From: WHTX01 sp038255145
GTDB taxonomy: Bacteria; Actinomycetota; Acidimicrobiia; Acidimicrobiales; CAIXPF01
Direction: 5' to 3'
Assembly: GCA_038255145.1 (NCBI GenBank)
Contig: JBBSLP010000012.1
Location: 1 to 64,000, forward strand
DNA: 64,000 nt
Below, in pieces: positions 36,194 to 44,798 of this stretch. Under the pieces are notes generated by a model. That model was given only the letters and a program-made list of their open reading frames with translations. It was not told where the DNA came from and made no database searches. The stretch's first letter is position 1; every line of letters begins with the position of its first letter. Position numbers and translations under genes: made by a program.

Positions 36194-36563
36194 ACGTCGG
36201 CGGCACCCCGGTGATGATGGCCCGCAGGGCCAGGCCCATGATGAACAGGCCGCCGAGCCCATACAGCAGGTAGCGCCACGGGGCCACCTGCTGGCGGTAG
36301 CTGTAGATGATGGCGATGGCGATGATGGCGATGAAGCCGTAGAACGTGTGCAGCTGCGGCGCCTTGCGCCCCTGTTCGGTCATCAGCACGACACCCAGGA
36401 TCACCTGCACGAACACCGTGAGCTGGGCGATGCCGGTGAACCACCACAGGGAACGGCGGCGCAACCACAGCAACCAGTGGGCGGCTGTGGCCCACACCCC
36501 GGCCAACCCGTTCGCCCCGACGACGACCCAGGCCCAGACCTCGTGCACGTCGAGCAGGGACAC
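36192..36563 (-). CDS. small four-helix membrane protein
   Basis: A 123-residue protein with four predicted membrane helices: ~9-33, ~40-62, ~72-91 and ~98-118, with a RRRSLWW loop after the first and a YSYRQQ loop after the third. It has no charged catalytic motif. The GTG at 36563 is the start because TACCAT ends 8 nt upstream, the leaderless layout. Divergent from the HAD gene with 61 nt between the starts. No family recognised with confidence. Confidence 0.72.
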   Translation of the reverse strand: MSLLDVHEVWAWVVVGANGLAGVWATAAHWLLWLRRRSLWWFTGIAQLTVFVQVILGVVLMTEQGRKAPQLHTFYGFIAIIAIAIIYSYRQQVAPWRYLLYGLGGLFIMGLALRAIITGVPPT

Positions 36564-36571
36564 GGCGGGGG

Positions 36572-36577
36572 ATGGTA
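36572..36577 (-). promoter_or_regulatory. leaderless-type -10 (TACCAT) for the membrane protein gene
   Basis: On the minus strand TACCAT is followed by 8 nt and the GTG start. Confidence 0.45.
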
Positions 36578-36624
36578 GCGGGCGGCCCCCATCCCTCTCG
36601 ACGAACTGGCAGGATGGTGGAGCC

Positions 36625-37332
36625 GTGGCATCGAACTTCGAGATCGTCGCGCTCTTCGACCTGGACGGGACGCTGCTTCGAGCGGGCGATCCCGTCCACC
36701 ACGCCGCCTTCGAACACGCCCTGCGGGTCGTCTTCGGCGCCGACGTCGCCCTCGCCGACCTGGAGCTGGCCGGCCAGCTCGACCTGGCCATCACCCTGCG
36801 GGCTCTGGCCAGCCGGGGCATCGAGGTGACCGGGGACGACCCCCGGGTGCGCGAGGTCATGACCATCATGGGCCGCTACTACCGCCTGCGGGTCAGCGGT
36901 GAGGAGCGGGCGGGCTGGGTGCTCGACGGCGTGGTGGAACTGCTGCGCAAGCTGCGGGCCGCGGGGCTGGCCACGGTGGTGGCATCGGGCTCCGCCCGCG
37001 AGGTGGCCGAGGCCAAGCTGGCGTCGGCCGGGCTCGACGACTACTTCCTGGCCGGGGCGTTCGGGGACGAGGCCGACGATCGCCCCGCCCTGTTGCGCCT
37101 GGCCGTGGCCTCGGCCGCCAAGCGCTACCGGCGCAACTTCGCCCTGGCCAACGGCGTGGTCATCGGGGACACCCCGGCGGACATCGACGCGGCCCGGGCC
37201 ATCGGCGCCCGGGTGGTGGCCGTGGCCACCGGCCGCTTCTCCACCGACGAGCTCGACGAACACGGCCCTGACGCCACCTTCGCCGACCTCGGCAACGCCG
37301 ACGCCGTCATCAAGGCCATCCTGCGGGGCTGA
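36625..37332 (+). CDS. HAD-family hydrolase, phosphoglycolate-phosphatase-like
   Basis: A 235-residue haloacid-dehalogenase-fold phosphatase. Motif I is ALFDLDGTLLRAGDP (nucleophile in DLDGT), motif II VVASGSAREVA, and motif IV VVIGDTPADIDAARAIG; a helical cap (~20-85) is inserted after motif I. This layout suits small sugar or glycol phosphates. The GTG start has GGTGGAG upstream. It converges on the dehydrogenase-like gene 33 nt further on. Confidence 0.9.
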   Translation: MASNFEIVALFDLDGTLLRAGDPVHHAAFEHALRVVFGADVALADLELAGQLDLAITLRALASRGIEVTGDDPRVREVMTIMGRYYRLRVSGEERAGWVLDGVVELLRKLRAAGLATVVASGSAREVAEAKLASAGLDDYFLAGAFGDEADDRPALLRLAVASAAKRYRRNFALANGVVIGDTPADIDAARAIGARVVAVATGRFSTDELDEHGPDATFADLGNADAVIKAILRG

Positions 37333-37365
37333 TCCCGCCGGCCCGGCAGCTGCCGCCAGGCTGCT

Positions 37366-38466
37366 CTACCAGATGGTCTCGAGGAGGGCGGCCACGTCGG
37401 CCTCGCTGGTGGGACGGACCGAGCGCTGCACGAAGGGGTTGGACTGGGAGATGCGCACCACGGCGGCGGCGTCCTCCTCGGTCACCCCCAGGTCGGACAA
37501 CCCGGCCGTGACCCCGACCTCGATGGCCAGCTCGTCGAGGGTGTCGGCCAGGTCCGAGGACAGCACGGAGCGGGCCAACTGCTCGGCCTGGCTGGCCACC
37601 ACGTCGGCCTGGAAGCGCAGCACCGGGGCCATCAGGCGGGCGGCGGCGTGGGCGTAGGGGACGGCGGCGCGGGCCGCCAACAGCTGGGCCAGAGCGTGGG
37701 CCAGGCCGGCCGGCGTGTGCTGCCAGGCCCGGGCGGCGAGGACGGCACCTTCCTGCAGCGAGGCCAGCGCGGCTTCGTCGCCGGACACGGCGGGGGCCAT
37801 GGCCCCCCAGATGCGACCGAAGGCCGCCGTGGCCAGGGCCTCGCTCTCCGGCGAACGCAACGGCGACACCACGGCGTCGACTGCGTGGCCCAGGGCGGCC
37901 AGGCTGGTGCGGGCGGTGACCTCGGCGGGCAGGCCGACCAACACGGCGGGGTCGGCGACCACGAAGCGGGGCACCAGGGTCGACGCCGAGGCCACGTGGG
38001 CGGCCCGGGCCGACCCGTCGGTCATGGCGAAGTGGGGCGAGCCCACCGCCCCGGTCAGGGTGGTGGGCACGGCCACGTGGACCAGGGCCGGCTTGTCGGT
38101 GAAGGTCACGCCCGGGGTGCCTGCCTGCTGCTCGACGAAGAACGTCACCGCCTTGACCAGGTCGATGGTCGAACTCCCCCCGAGGGAGATGAGGCCATCG
38201 GCCGCTTCGGACAGCACGCGGCGGCCCAGGGCCTGGGCGGCTGACGCCGGCACCCCCACGCCGACCTCGTCGAAGGTGCCCACGATCGAGCGCCCGGCCC
38301 CGGCGAGCAGGGCCTTGCCGGCGTCCGACGCCAGCGCCCGGGGCGACGCCACCACCAGGAGACGTTGGGCGCCGGTGGCCTTGAGCAGGGGACGCAACCG
38401 GGCCACCTGGCCCGGACCCAGGGTGACCTGCTGGGCCAGGGCGGTGAGGGACCAACGACCGGTCAT
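37366..38466 (-). CDS. iron-containing alcohol dehydrogenase/maleylacetate reductase-like protein lacking metal ligands
   Basis: A 366-residue protein with the dehydroquinate-synthase/Fe-ADH fold. The dinucleotide site is intact: GLISLGGSSTIDLVKAV (91-107) and VAVPTTLTGAVGS (131-143). The metal site is not: at the D-x3-H motif the sequence is AALGHAVDA (Asp/Asn replaced by Ala190, His194 kept), the second His position reads Gln261 in HALAQLLA, and the third reads Tyr271 in VPYAHAA. It resembles maleylacetate reductases more than alcohol dehydrogenases. The ATG overlaps the PIG-L stop by four bases (ATGA), so the two are co-translated. Substrate unknown. Confidence 0.85.
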   Translation of the reverse strand: MTGRWSLTALAQQVTLGPGQVARLRPLLKATGAQRLLVVASPRALASDAGKALLAGAGRSIVGTFDEVGVGVPASAAQALGRRVLSEAADGLISLGGSSTIDLVKAVTFFVEQQAGTPGVTFTDKPALVHVAVPTTLTGAVGSPHFAMTDGSARAAHVASASTLVPRFVVADPAVLVGLPAEVTARTSLAALGHAVDAVVSPLRSPESEALATAAFGRIWGAMAPAVSGDEAALASLQEGAVLAARAWQHTPAGLAHALAQLLAARAAVPYAHAAARLMAPVLRFQADVVASQAEQLARSVLSSDLADTLDELAIEVGVTAGLSDLGVTEEDAAAVVRISQSNPFVQRSVRPTSEADVAALLETIW

Positions 38467-39287
38467 GGGCGCACCTCGGCGAACAGGTCGGTGACCATGG
38501 GGACCCCCGGTGGACGGGGGCGCCCCAGGCACGTGTAGTGCTCGGCTCCGAAGGCCAGGGTGAACATGTCGGAAGGCATGGCCAGGAAGAAGCTCTCCGG
38601 GGAGATCTGGCTGGCGTGGGCCTGCATCGACGCCCGCTTGCGGTCGAGCACGCTGGTCACGTCGATGACGTGGGTGAGCTCGGCCTCGGGCGTTCCGAAG
38701 GTCTCGAGGTCGAGCTCGGGCACCGGGGGCAGGTCGGCGGGGTCGACATCGGGGCCGGCGGCGGCCCGGGCGTCACGGGCCGCGAGCATGTGGTCCCGGT
38801 TGCCGGTGGCGGCGAACACCCGGGCCGGAGCCAGGCCCACCAGCTCGGCGGCCCGGCGGCCGACCCGGTGGACCTGGATGTGGTCGGGGTGCCCGTAGCC
38901 ACCGTGGTCGTCGTACATGGTGAGCACGTCGACGCCCACCTCTTCGAGGATGGCGGCCAGGCGCGCCGCGGCCTCGTCGACGTCGGCCAGCCAGAAGCAG
39001 GCCGGGTCGTCGTTGGTGGCCTCGCCGACCATGCCCGAGTCGACGTAGCCCAGGAAGTCGACCCGATCTGCCCCCAGCAGCTCGGCCGAGCGTCGGGTCT
39101 CGACCTCGCGACGCGCCCACAGGTCCTCGCCGGGGTCGAGCACGCCGGGCACGGGCGTGCCCTGCTCACCTCGCGTGGCCAGCACCAACACCACGCGATG
39201 GCCGGCCGCTGCGGCCAGGGCCATGGTGCCGGCGGTGGTGATGGTCTCGTCGTCGGGGTGGGCGTGGAAGCAGACCAGCGTCGTCAC
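38463..39287 (-). CDS. PIG-L/LmbE family deacetylase
   Basis: A 274-residue zinc-dependent N-acetyl-sugar deacetylase-like protein. The metal motif is VCFHAHPDDETITTAG (His, Asp, Asp) and the third ligand is in HGGYGHPDHIQVHRVG. Relatives include MshB and Mca of mycothiol metabolism and antibiotic-pathway deacetylases. The length and GHPDHIQVH motif fit Mca/MshB-like members, but neighbours do not point to mycothiol. GTG start; 7 nt after the CoA-transferase gene. Confidence 0.92.
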   Translation of the reverse strand: MTTLVCFHAHPDDETITTAGTMALAAAAGHRVVLVLATRGEQGTPVPGVLDPGEDLWARREVETRRSAELLGADRVDFLGYVDSGMVGEATNDDPACFWLADVDEAAARLAAILEEVGVDVLTMYDDHGGYGHPDHIQVHRVGRRAAELVGLAPARVFAATGNRDHMLAARDARAAAGPDVDPADLPPVPELDLETFGTPEAELTHVIDVTSVLDRKRASMQAHASQISPESFFLAMPSDMFTLAFGAEHYTCLGRPRPPGVPMVTDLFAEVRP

Positions 39288-39294
39288 AGGCGGG

Positions 39295-40440
39295 TCAGCG
39301 GACCGCGCCGGTGGCCCGCAGCTTGGCCACCTCGTCGGTCGTGAACCCCCAGCTGGTGAGCACGTCGTCGGTGTGCTGGCCCGGCCACGCCGGCGGCCCC
39401 TGGATGGCCGGCGCCGTGCGGCTGAAGCGGGGGGCGGGGGCAGGCTGGGTCAGCCCGGCCACCTCGACGAAGGTCGACCGCTGCACGTTGTGGGGGTGCT
39501 TGGCCGCCTCGTTGAGGGTCAGCACGGGGGCGAAGCACACGTCGGAGCCATCCATGATGGTGCACCACTCGTCGCGGGTCTTGCCCTTGACCAGGGCAGC
39601 CAGGCGCTCCTTCATGGCCGGCCAGTTGGCCTTGTCCATCTGGCGGGGCAGGTCGGCCGCGGCCCCCAGGCCCGACAGCTCGAGGAGCTCGGCGTAGAAC
39701 TGGGGCTCGATGGAGCCGAAGGACACGAACTTGGCGTCGGACGTCTCGTACACGTCGTAGAAGTGGCTGCCGGTGTCGAGCAGGTTGGTGCCCCGCTCCT
39801 CGGTCAGGGCGCCGCTGGCGAACATGCCCGAGAACATGGACATGAGCACGGCGGCCCCATCCACCATCGCCGCGTCGACGACCTGGCCCTTGCCCGAGCG
39901 CTGGGCCTCGAGCATGCCGCACACCAGGCCGAAGGCCCGGAGCATGCCGCCACCGCCGAAGTCGCCCACCAGGTTCAGCGGGGGCACGGGGGCCTCGCCG
40001 GCCCGGCCGATGTGGGCCAGGGCGCCGGCCAGGGCGATGTAGTTGATGTCGTGGCCGGCCATCTGGGCGTAGGGGCCTTCCTGGCCCCAGCCCGTCATGC
40101 GTCCGTAGACCAGCTTGGGGTTGCGGGCCAGGCACTCGTCGGGGCCGATGCCCAGGCGCTCGGCCACCCCGGGGCGGAAGCCCTCGAGCAGGGCGTCGGC
40201 GTTCTCGACCAGCTTGAGCACGGTCTCGACACCCTCGGTGCTCTTGAGGTCGACGGCGACCGAGCGTCGACCGCGGGCCAGCACGTCGAGCGGCGGTGCA
40301 CCCGGGGCGCTGTCGGGCACGTTGACGGCCCGGTCGACGCGGATGACCTCGGCCCCCATGTCGGCCAGCATCATGCCGCAGAACGGGCCCGGGCCGATGC
40401 CCTGCAGTTCGACGACCTTGAATCCAGACAGCGGTCCCAT
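39295..40440 (-). CDS. CaiB/BaiF CoA-transferase family protein (alpha-methylacyl-CoA racemase-like)
   Basis: A 381-residue class III CoA-transferase-fold enzyme. It opens GPLSGFKVVELQGIGPGPFCGMMLADMGAE, spaced as in AMACR, and contains AVDLKSTEG, YGRMTGWGQEGPYA and GHDINYIALAGAL, the last carrying the His-Asp region used by racemases. AMACR-type enzymes interconvert 2-methylacyl-CoA epimers in branched-chain and sterol degradation. AGAGG upstream of the ATG at 40440 supports the start. First gene after the hydrolase in this leftward cluster. Confidence 0.93.
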   Translation of the reverse strand: MGPLSGFKVVELQGIGPGPFCGMMLADMGAEVIRVDRAVNVPDSAPGAPPLDVLARGRRSVAVDLKSTEGVETVLKLVENADALLEGFRPGVAERLGIGPDECLARNPKLVYGRMTGWGQEGPYAQMAGHDINYIALAGALAHIGRAGEAPVPPLNLVGDFGGGGMLRAFGLVCGMLEAQRSGKGQVVDAAMVDGAAVLMSMFSGMFASGALTEERGTNLLDTGSHFYDVYETSDAKFVSFGSIEPQFYAELLELSGLGAAADLPRQMDKANWPAMKERLAALVKGKTRDEWCTIMDGSDVCFAPVLTLNEAAKHPHNVQRSTFVEVAGLTQPAPAPRFSRTAPAIQGPPAWPGQHTDDVLTSWGFTTDEVAKLRATGAVR

Positions 40441-40459
40441 GGAAACCTCTTCCCCTCGT

Positions 40460-41341
40460 TCAGCCCACCGACGCCGAGGCGGCGTGGCGAGTGACCAACT
40501 CGATGATGCGCGACCACACGGGCACGGGCAGGTCGTGGCCCATGCCCTCCATGATGACCAGCTCGGCCCCGGGCACGAGCCCGGCCGTGCGCTCGCCGCC
40601 CGACGGGTCGACCAGGCGGTCGACCTCACCGTGGATGACCAGGGTGGGCACGGCCAGGGCGGCCAGGCCGCCGGCCCGGTCGGGCGAGGCCACGACAGCC
40701 AGCAGCTGGCGCAGCACGCCCTCGGTGTCGGGCGCCCGGTCGAAGGCGGCCCCGGCCACCTGGCGGACGCGGGCCTCGTCGAACTGGTCGGGGCTGCCGA
40801 TGGCCCGGGCCACCTCGAGCGCCCGCTCGATGCTGGCCCCACGGCCCTCGGGCGGCGCGGCGAACATGAGCTGGAGCGCCTCGGCGTGGGGCTGGCCCAC
40901 GTCCGTCTGGCCGGTGGTCGAGCTGATGGAGGTGAGCGAGAGGACCCGGGCGGGGTGGTCGATGGCCAGCTGCTGGGCGACCATGCCTCCCATGGACACG
41001 CCGAGCACGTGGGCGGCATCGATGCCCAGGTGGTCGAGCAGGCCGACGGCGTCGAGGGCCAGGTCGGCCAGCAGGTAGGGCGGGGTGACGGCCTCGCCGG
41101 CCAGCAGGCGGCGCAGGTCGGAGGCGGTATCGCCCGACCCCCCGACGCGGCTGGACAGGCCGACGTCGCGCTGGTCGTAGCTGATGACGAAGAAGCCGCG
41201 ATCCACGAAGGCCTGCACGAGCTCGGCGGGCCAACCGATGGACTGGCCGCCCAGCCCGGCGACCAGGAGCAGCGCGGGGTCCTCCGGGTAGCCGGAGGTG
41301 TCGTGGTGCAGGTCCATGCCGTTGGCCGGGGCGACGGGCAT
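40460..41341 (-). CDS. alpha/beta-fold hydrolase
   Basis: A 293-residue hydrolase. The nucleophile elbow is LGVSMGGMVAQQLA, the oxyanion strand LLLVAGLGGQSIGW, the acid is in IHGEVDRLVDPSGG and the catalytic His in MEGMGHDLP. It resembles small esterases and lactonases; the substrate is open. The ATG at 41341 is preferred to the GTG at 41350 because TACGGT (41349-41354) would overlap the latter and sits 7 nt before the former. It is therefore an independent unit next to the decayed LuxR gene and leads the four-gene leftward cluster. Confidence 0.92.
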   Translation of the reverse strand: MPVAPANGMDLHHDTSGYPEDPALLLVAGLGGQSIGWPAELVQAFVDRGFFVISYDQRDVGLSSRVGGSGDTASDLRRLLAGEAVTPPYLLADLALDAVGLLDHLGIDAAHVLGVSMGGMVAQQLAIDHPARVLSLTSISSTTGQTDVGQPHAEALQLMFAAPPEGRGASIERALEVARAIGSPDQFDEARVRQVAGAAFDRAPDTEGVLRQLLAVVASPDRAGGLAALAVPTLVIHGEVDRLVDPSGGERTAGLVPGAELVIMEGMGHDLPVPVWSRIIELVTRHAASASVG

Positions 41342-41348
41342 GGCGGCC

Positions 41349-41354
41349 ACCGTA
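41349..41354 (-). promoter_or_regulatory. leaderless-type -10 (TACGGT) for the alpha/beta hydrolase gene
   Basis: On the minus strand TACGGT is followed by 7 nt and ATG (41341). Confidence 0.5.
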
Positions 41355-41452
41355 GCCGGGTCGTCCGAGGGCCGGCTGCCGCCGGGCGGCCCTCGGGTGG
41401 GTGATGCTCGGCGAGGACGACCAGGCGTGTCGTCCGGGGTCGGCGGGCAGGG

Positions 41453-44116
41453 TCAGGTGAGCGCGTCCCAGACGAGCTGGCGGCGGGAGGTGACCCCCAG
41501 GCTTCCGGTCCACCTTGCGCAGGTGGTAGTCGACGGTGGCCGCGCTGAGGAACAGGCGCCCGGCGATCTCGCCGTTGGTCGCACCGGCAGCCGCGAGGCG
41601 GGCGATCTGCGCCTCCTGCGGGGTCAGCGCGACGTCGGCCGCCACGTGGCGGCGGCGGCCCCGCTCGCCCGTGGCCGCCAGCTCGCGCCGGGCCCGCTCG
41701 GCGAACGCACGGGCGCCCATGGCCTCGAACAGCTCGTGGGCGGCCCGCAGCTGCTGGCGCGCCTCCGCCCGTCGCTTGCGGCGGCGGAGCCACTCGCCGT
41801 ACAGCAGCTGGGTCCGGGCCAGCGGCACCCGGCCGCGGGCGCTGGCGATCCGGGCGATCGCTTCGTCGTACAGCGGCTCGGCGTCGTCCCCGTCGGCCAG
41901 CAGGGCCTGGCACCGGGCGGCCAGGCCGAGCGACAGCGGCGTGTCGTCGGCCGCGGCCCGGCTGCGCATCTCCTCGGCGACGGCCTCGGCGACGACGCGG
42001 TCGCCGGTGCGCACCGCCGACTCGAGCAGGTTGGGGAAGGTCGGGATGCCGAGGAAGGGGTCGTCCCGGTACGTCGAGAGCAGGCGGGCGTGCGCGGCTT
42101 CGTAGTGGCCGAGCCCGAGCTCGAGGACGCCGAGGGCGTAGTCGACGTAGTGCAGCATCCAGCCCAGCCCGCGCTCCCGCGCGACCGCGGCGACGCGCCC
42201 GGCCTCGGCCCGGGCCCGCACCTCGTCGCCCGACCACGCCAGCATGACCAGACGGCCGACGTCGGCGGGCTGGCCCACCGCTTCGAGGAGCTGGGCGCGC
42301 TCGGCCCAGTGGGCCTGCGCCACGGCCAGCGATCCCCGGTAGGTCTCGGCCATGCCGACGAACAGCAGGGCCTGGGCCAGGGCGGGGGCCGCGCCCTGCT
42401 CGCGCGCCAGGCGCTCGAACCGCGTCGCCAGCCGGTGGAGCGCCTGGTCGTCGCCGATCGCGCCCGCCGCCCAGGTGGCGGCGGCGAGCCACCGCAGCAC
42501 GTGGCCCGTCGCCGCGACGTCGGGCGACGGCCCGGGCGCGGGCCGCTGAGCCCCAGGCCTTTCGGACCAGGGGGAGGTGAGGACGTCGACGACGCTGATC
42601 GCCTCGCGCAGCAGCGGCGCCGCGGCCTCGTGCCCGGCGACGGCGAGGGTGGCTTCGGCCTCGAGGAGGAGATCGCCCGGCGTGCGCTCGGTTCCCGCCG
42701 ATGCCAGCATGGCGAGCGCAGCCCGGGCGACGTCGCCCACCGACCAGTCGGGTGGGGCGAGGGAGCCCGCCAGCCGGGCCGAGGCCAGCGCCGAGAGCAT
42801 GGTCTCCCGGGCCAGGCGGGGATCGACCGGCTCGAGGGCCCGGGCCGCATCGAGCAGCAGCCGGGCGCTCGCGGCGGCCGAGCCCGACGTCTGGCGCACG
42901 AGGCCGTCCAGCCGATCGGCGAGCGCCCGGTCGACCGGGTCGTGCAACTGGGGAGCGAGCCGTATGAGCACCGCCTGCGCCCTGGCCGGCGCGCCGGCCG
43001 CGACGTGGTGCTCGGCGGCCGCAATCGTCCGGCGGACCCGGTGGACCGGGTCGGCGCTGAGCTCAGCCGCCCGGAGGCGCATGGCGGCCGCCAGCGCGCA
43101 GCCGCCCCGGGCCACCGCCTCGTCGGCGAGGGCGTCGAGCTCGGCGGCCAGGGCCTCATCGGCGCGCCGGGCCGCGGCCGCGAGGTGCCAGGCCCGCCGG
43201 ACCCGGTCGCCGTCGAGCTCGGCGCCGGCCGCCAGGGCCTCGTGCGCGCGGCGCCGCTCTTCGCCCGACGCTCCCCGGTACACGGCCGAGCGCACGAGCG
43301 GGTGGCGGAAGCGGACCGCCGGCTCCAGCACGAGCAGCCCGCTCGAGGCGACCACGTCGGCGGCGTCGGATCCGGCGCCCAGCGCCTCGGCGGCGGCCAG
43401 GACCGCCCGAGGCTCGGCCGCCGGGTCGGCCGCGGCGACCAGCAGCAGGACCTGGCCCGGTCGGGGGAGCACCCGCACGTGGCGGAGGAAGTGCGCCTCG
43501 AGCTGGGGCCCGAGCGGGAGCGCCTCGGGGAGGGGCGCGTGCCCGGCCAGCTGGTCCACCGTCAAGCCGGCGGCGATCTCCACGATGGCGAGGGGCGACC
43601 CACCCGTGTCGCGCACGATCCGCCGGGCGACCTCGGCGGCGACCACGCCGGGCGCCGCCTCGACCAGCAGGGCGCCCGCCTCGGCACCGGGAAGGCCCTC
43701 GACGCGCCGGTGCGGCAGCCCCGTCAGCTGGCGGTCGACCTCGGTGTCGTCGCAGCCGCGGCGAGCAGCGAGAGCGTGGCGAGGCCGAGGAGGAACCGGT
43801 CGGCGGGCGCACCCGCCACCAGGCCGAAGGCCGAGCCCAGCGCGTTGCGCTGGCGCAGCGGTAGGTCGGCCCGGTGGGCGAGGAGCGGGCGCAGCAGGCG
43901 GTGGAGGGCCGCGTAGGGCAGGTCCCGTTCGGGCTCGACGCCGGCGGCGCGGACGACCCGGAAGTCAACGGCCGACGCCTCGGCGTGGTCGAGCAGCCTG
44001 GTCTTGCCGATCCCAGGATCGCCGTGCAGCACCAGCAGGCCGCTGGAACCGTGGCGTGCCGAGTCGAGCACACGGGCGAGCTCCGCCCGCTCGGCCTCAC
44101 GGTCCAGCAGCGGCAC
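41453..44116 (-). pseudogene. decayed LuxR-family regulator with AAA ATPase domain
   Basis: The gene begins at GTG 44116 with the usual start (PLLDREAERAELARVLD) and Walker A HGDPGIGKTRLLDHA. At ~43730 the frame breaks: the first piece ends ATLSLLAAAATTPRSTAS, and in the next frame the text resumes DDTEVDRQLTGLPHRRVEGL and runs ~750 codons of helical repeats. Comparison with the family shows the Walker B segment (hhhhDDAQW and ~40 residues around it) is gone, so this is a deletion as well as a shift. A second lesion lies at the end: the HTH reads ATNGEIAGRLFLSAATVDYH then LRKVDRKPGG, whereas dropping one C from AAGCCTGGGG restores LGVTSRRQLVWDALT and a TGA at 41453. Either lesion alone would disable it. 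The promoter remains. Confidence 0.85.
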
Positions 44117-44122
44117 CGGGGA

Positions 44123-44128
44123 AAGCTA
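44123..44128 (-). promoter_or_regulatory. leaderless-type -10 (TAGCTT) for the decayed LuxR gene
   Basis: On the minus strand TAGCTT is followed by 6 nt and the GTG at 44116. Confidence 0.45.
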
Positions 44129-44254
44129 GACCGGCCCAGGACGAGGTGCCACGCCCACCCGGCGTCGCCGCCAACATCTCCAGCCCGCGACCACCTCTCG
44201 CACGCCGGACCGCCCGCGGTCATCTGGCCAGGGCGACGGGGATGGCGGCTCCAG

Positions 44255-44260
44255 TAGCCT
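44255..44260 (+). promoter_or_regulatory. -10-like TAGCCT upstream of the GNAT gene
   Basis: TAGCCT ends 9 nt before the ATG at 44270. Confidence 0.35.
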
Positions 44261-44269
44261 CTGGACCCC

Positions 44270-44734
44270 ATGGCCGAGCGAGCGGCGTCGTCGGGGGTGC
44301 AGCGGGGCCACTGGTCGGACCTGGCCCCGCCGGTCGCCTACGGCATCCTCGCCCTGCGGGTGGCCGTGTTCGTCGTCGAACAGGACTGCCCCTACCTCGA
44401 CCTCGACGGTCGCGATCTCGAGCCGACCACCGAGCAGCGCTGGCTGGCCGACCCGGCTGGTGGTGCCGGCGTCGCCGCCGCCCTGCGGGTGCTGGACGAC
44501 CACGACGTGTCGGGGGCCCGCAGCATCGGTCGCGTCGTCACCCGCCCCGACCACCGGGGCCGGGGCCTGGCCGCGGTGCTGATGCGTTCGGTGCTCGACG
44601 ACGCCGGCGACGGGCCCCTGACCCTGAAGGCGCAGTCCCGACTGGAGGCGTGGTACGAGGGGTTCGGCTTCACGGCCAGCGGACCCCGGTTCCTGGAGGA
44701 CGGCATCCCCCACACCCCCATGCGCCGGGGCTGA
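44270..44734 (+). CDS. GNAT acetyltransferase, ElaA-like
   Basis: A 154-residue acetyl-CoA-dependent transferase. The N-terminus has the ElaA-type text LAPPVAYGILALRVAVFVVEQ, then PYLDLDGRDLE. The acetyl-CoA loop is IGRVVTRPDHRGRGLAAVLM, and the C-terminal strand is AWYEGFGFTASGPRFLEDGIPH. Acceptor unknown. It starts 153 nt from the decayed LuxR gene, divergently, and is followed by the SDR gene 64 nt later. Confidence 0.92.
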   Translation: MAERAASSGVQRGHWSDLAPPVAYGILALRVAVFVVEQDCPYLDLDGRDLEPTTEQRWLADPAGGAGVAAALRVLDDHDVSGARSIGRVVTRPDHRGRGLAAVLMRSVLDDAGDGPLTLKAQSRLEAWYEGFGFTASGPRFLEDGIPHTPMRRG

Positions 44735-44798
44735 GCGAGCGCCCGTCACCACCGCCGCCGCCGGTAGGGTCCGGCCGCATCGAACCAGGGGGTGGCAG

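Noticed and set aside
40626..42492. Long frames that seem to fuse the LuxR-like protein or the CoA-transferase to other text
   Set aside because: They result from the frameshift at the LuxR HTH and from a shadow frame over the hydrolase; the true genes have clear starts and stops of their own.
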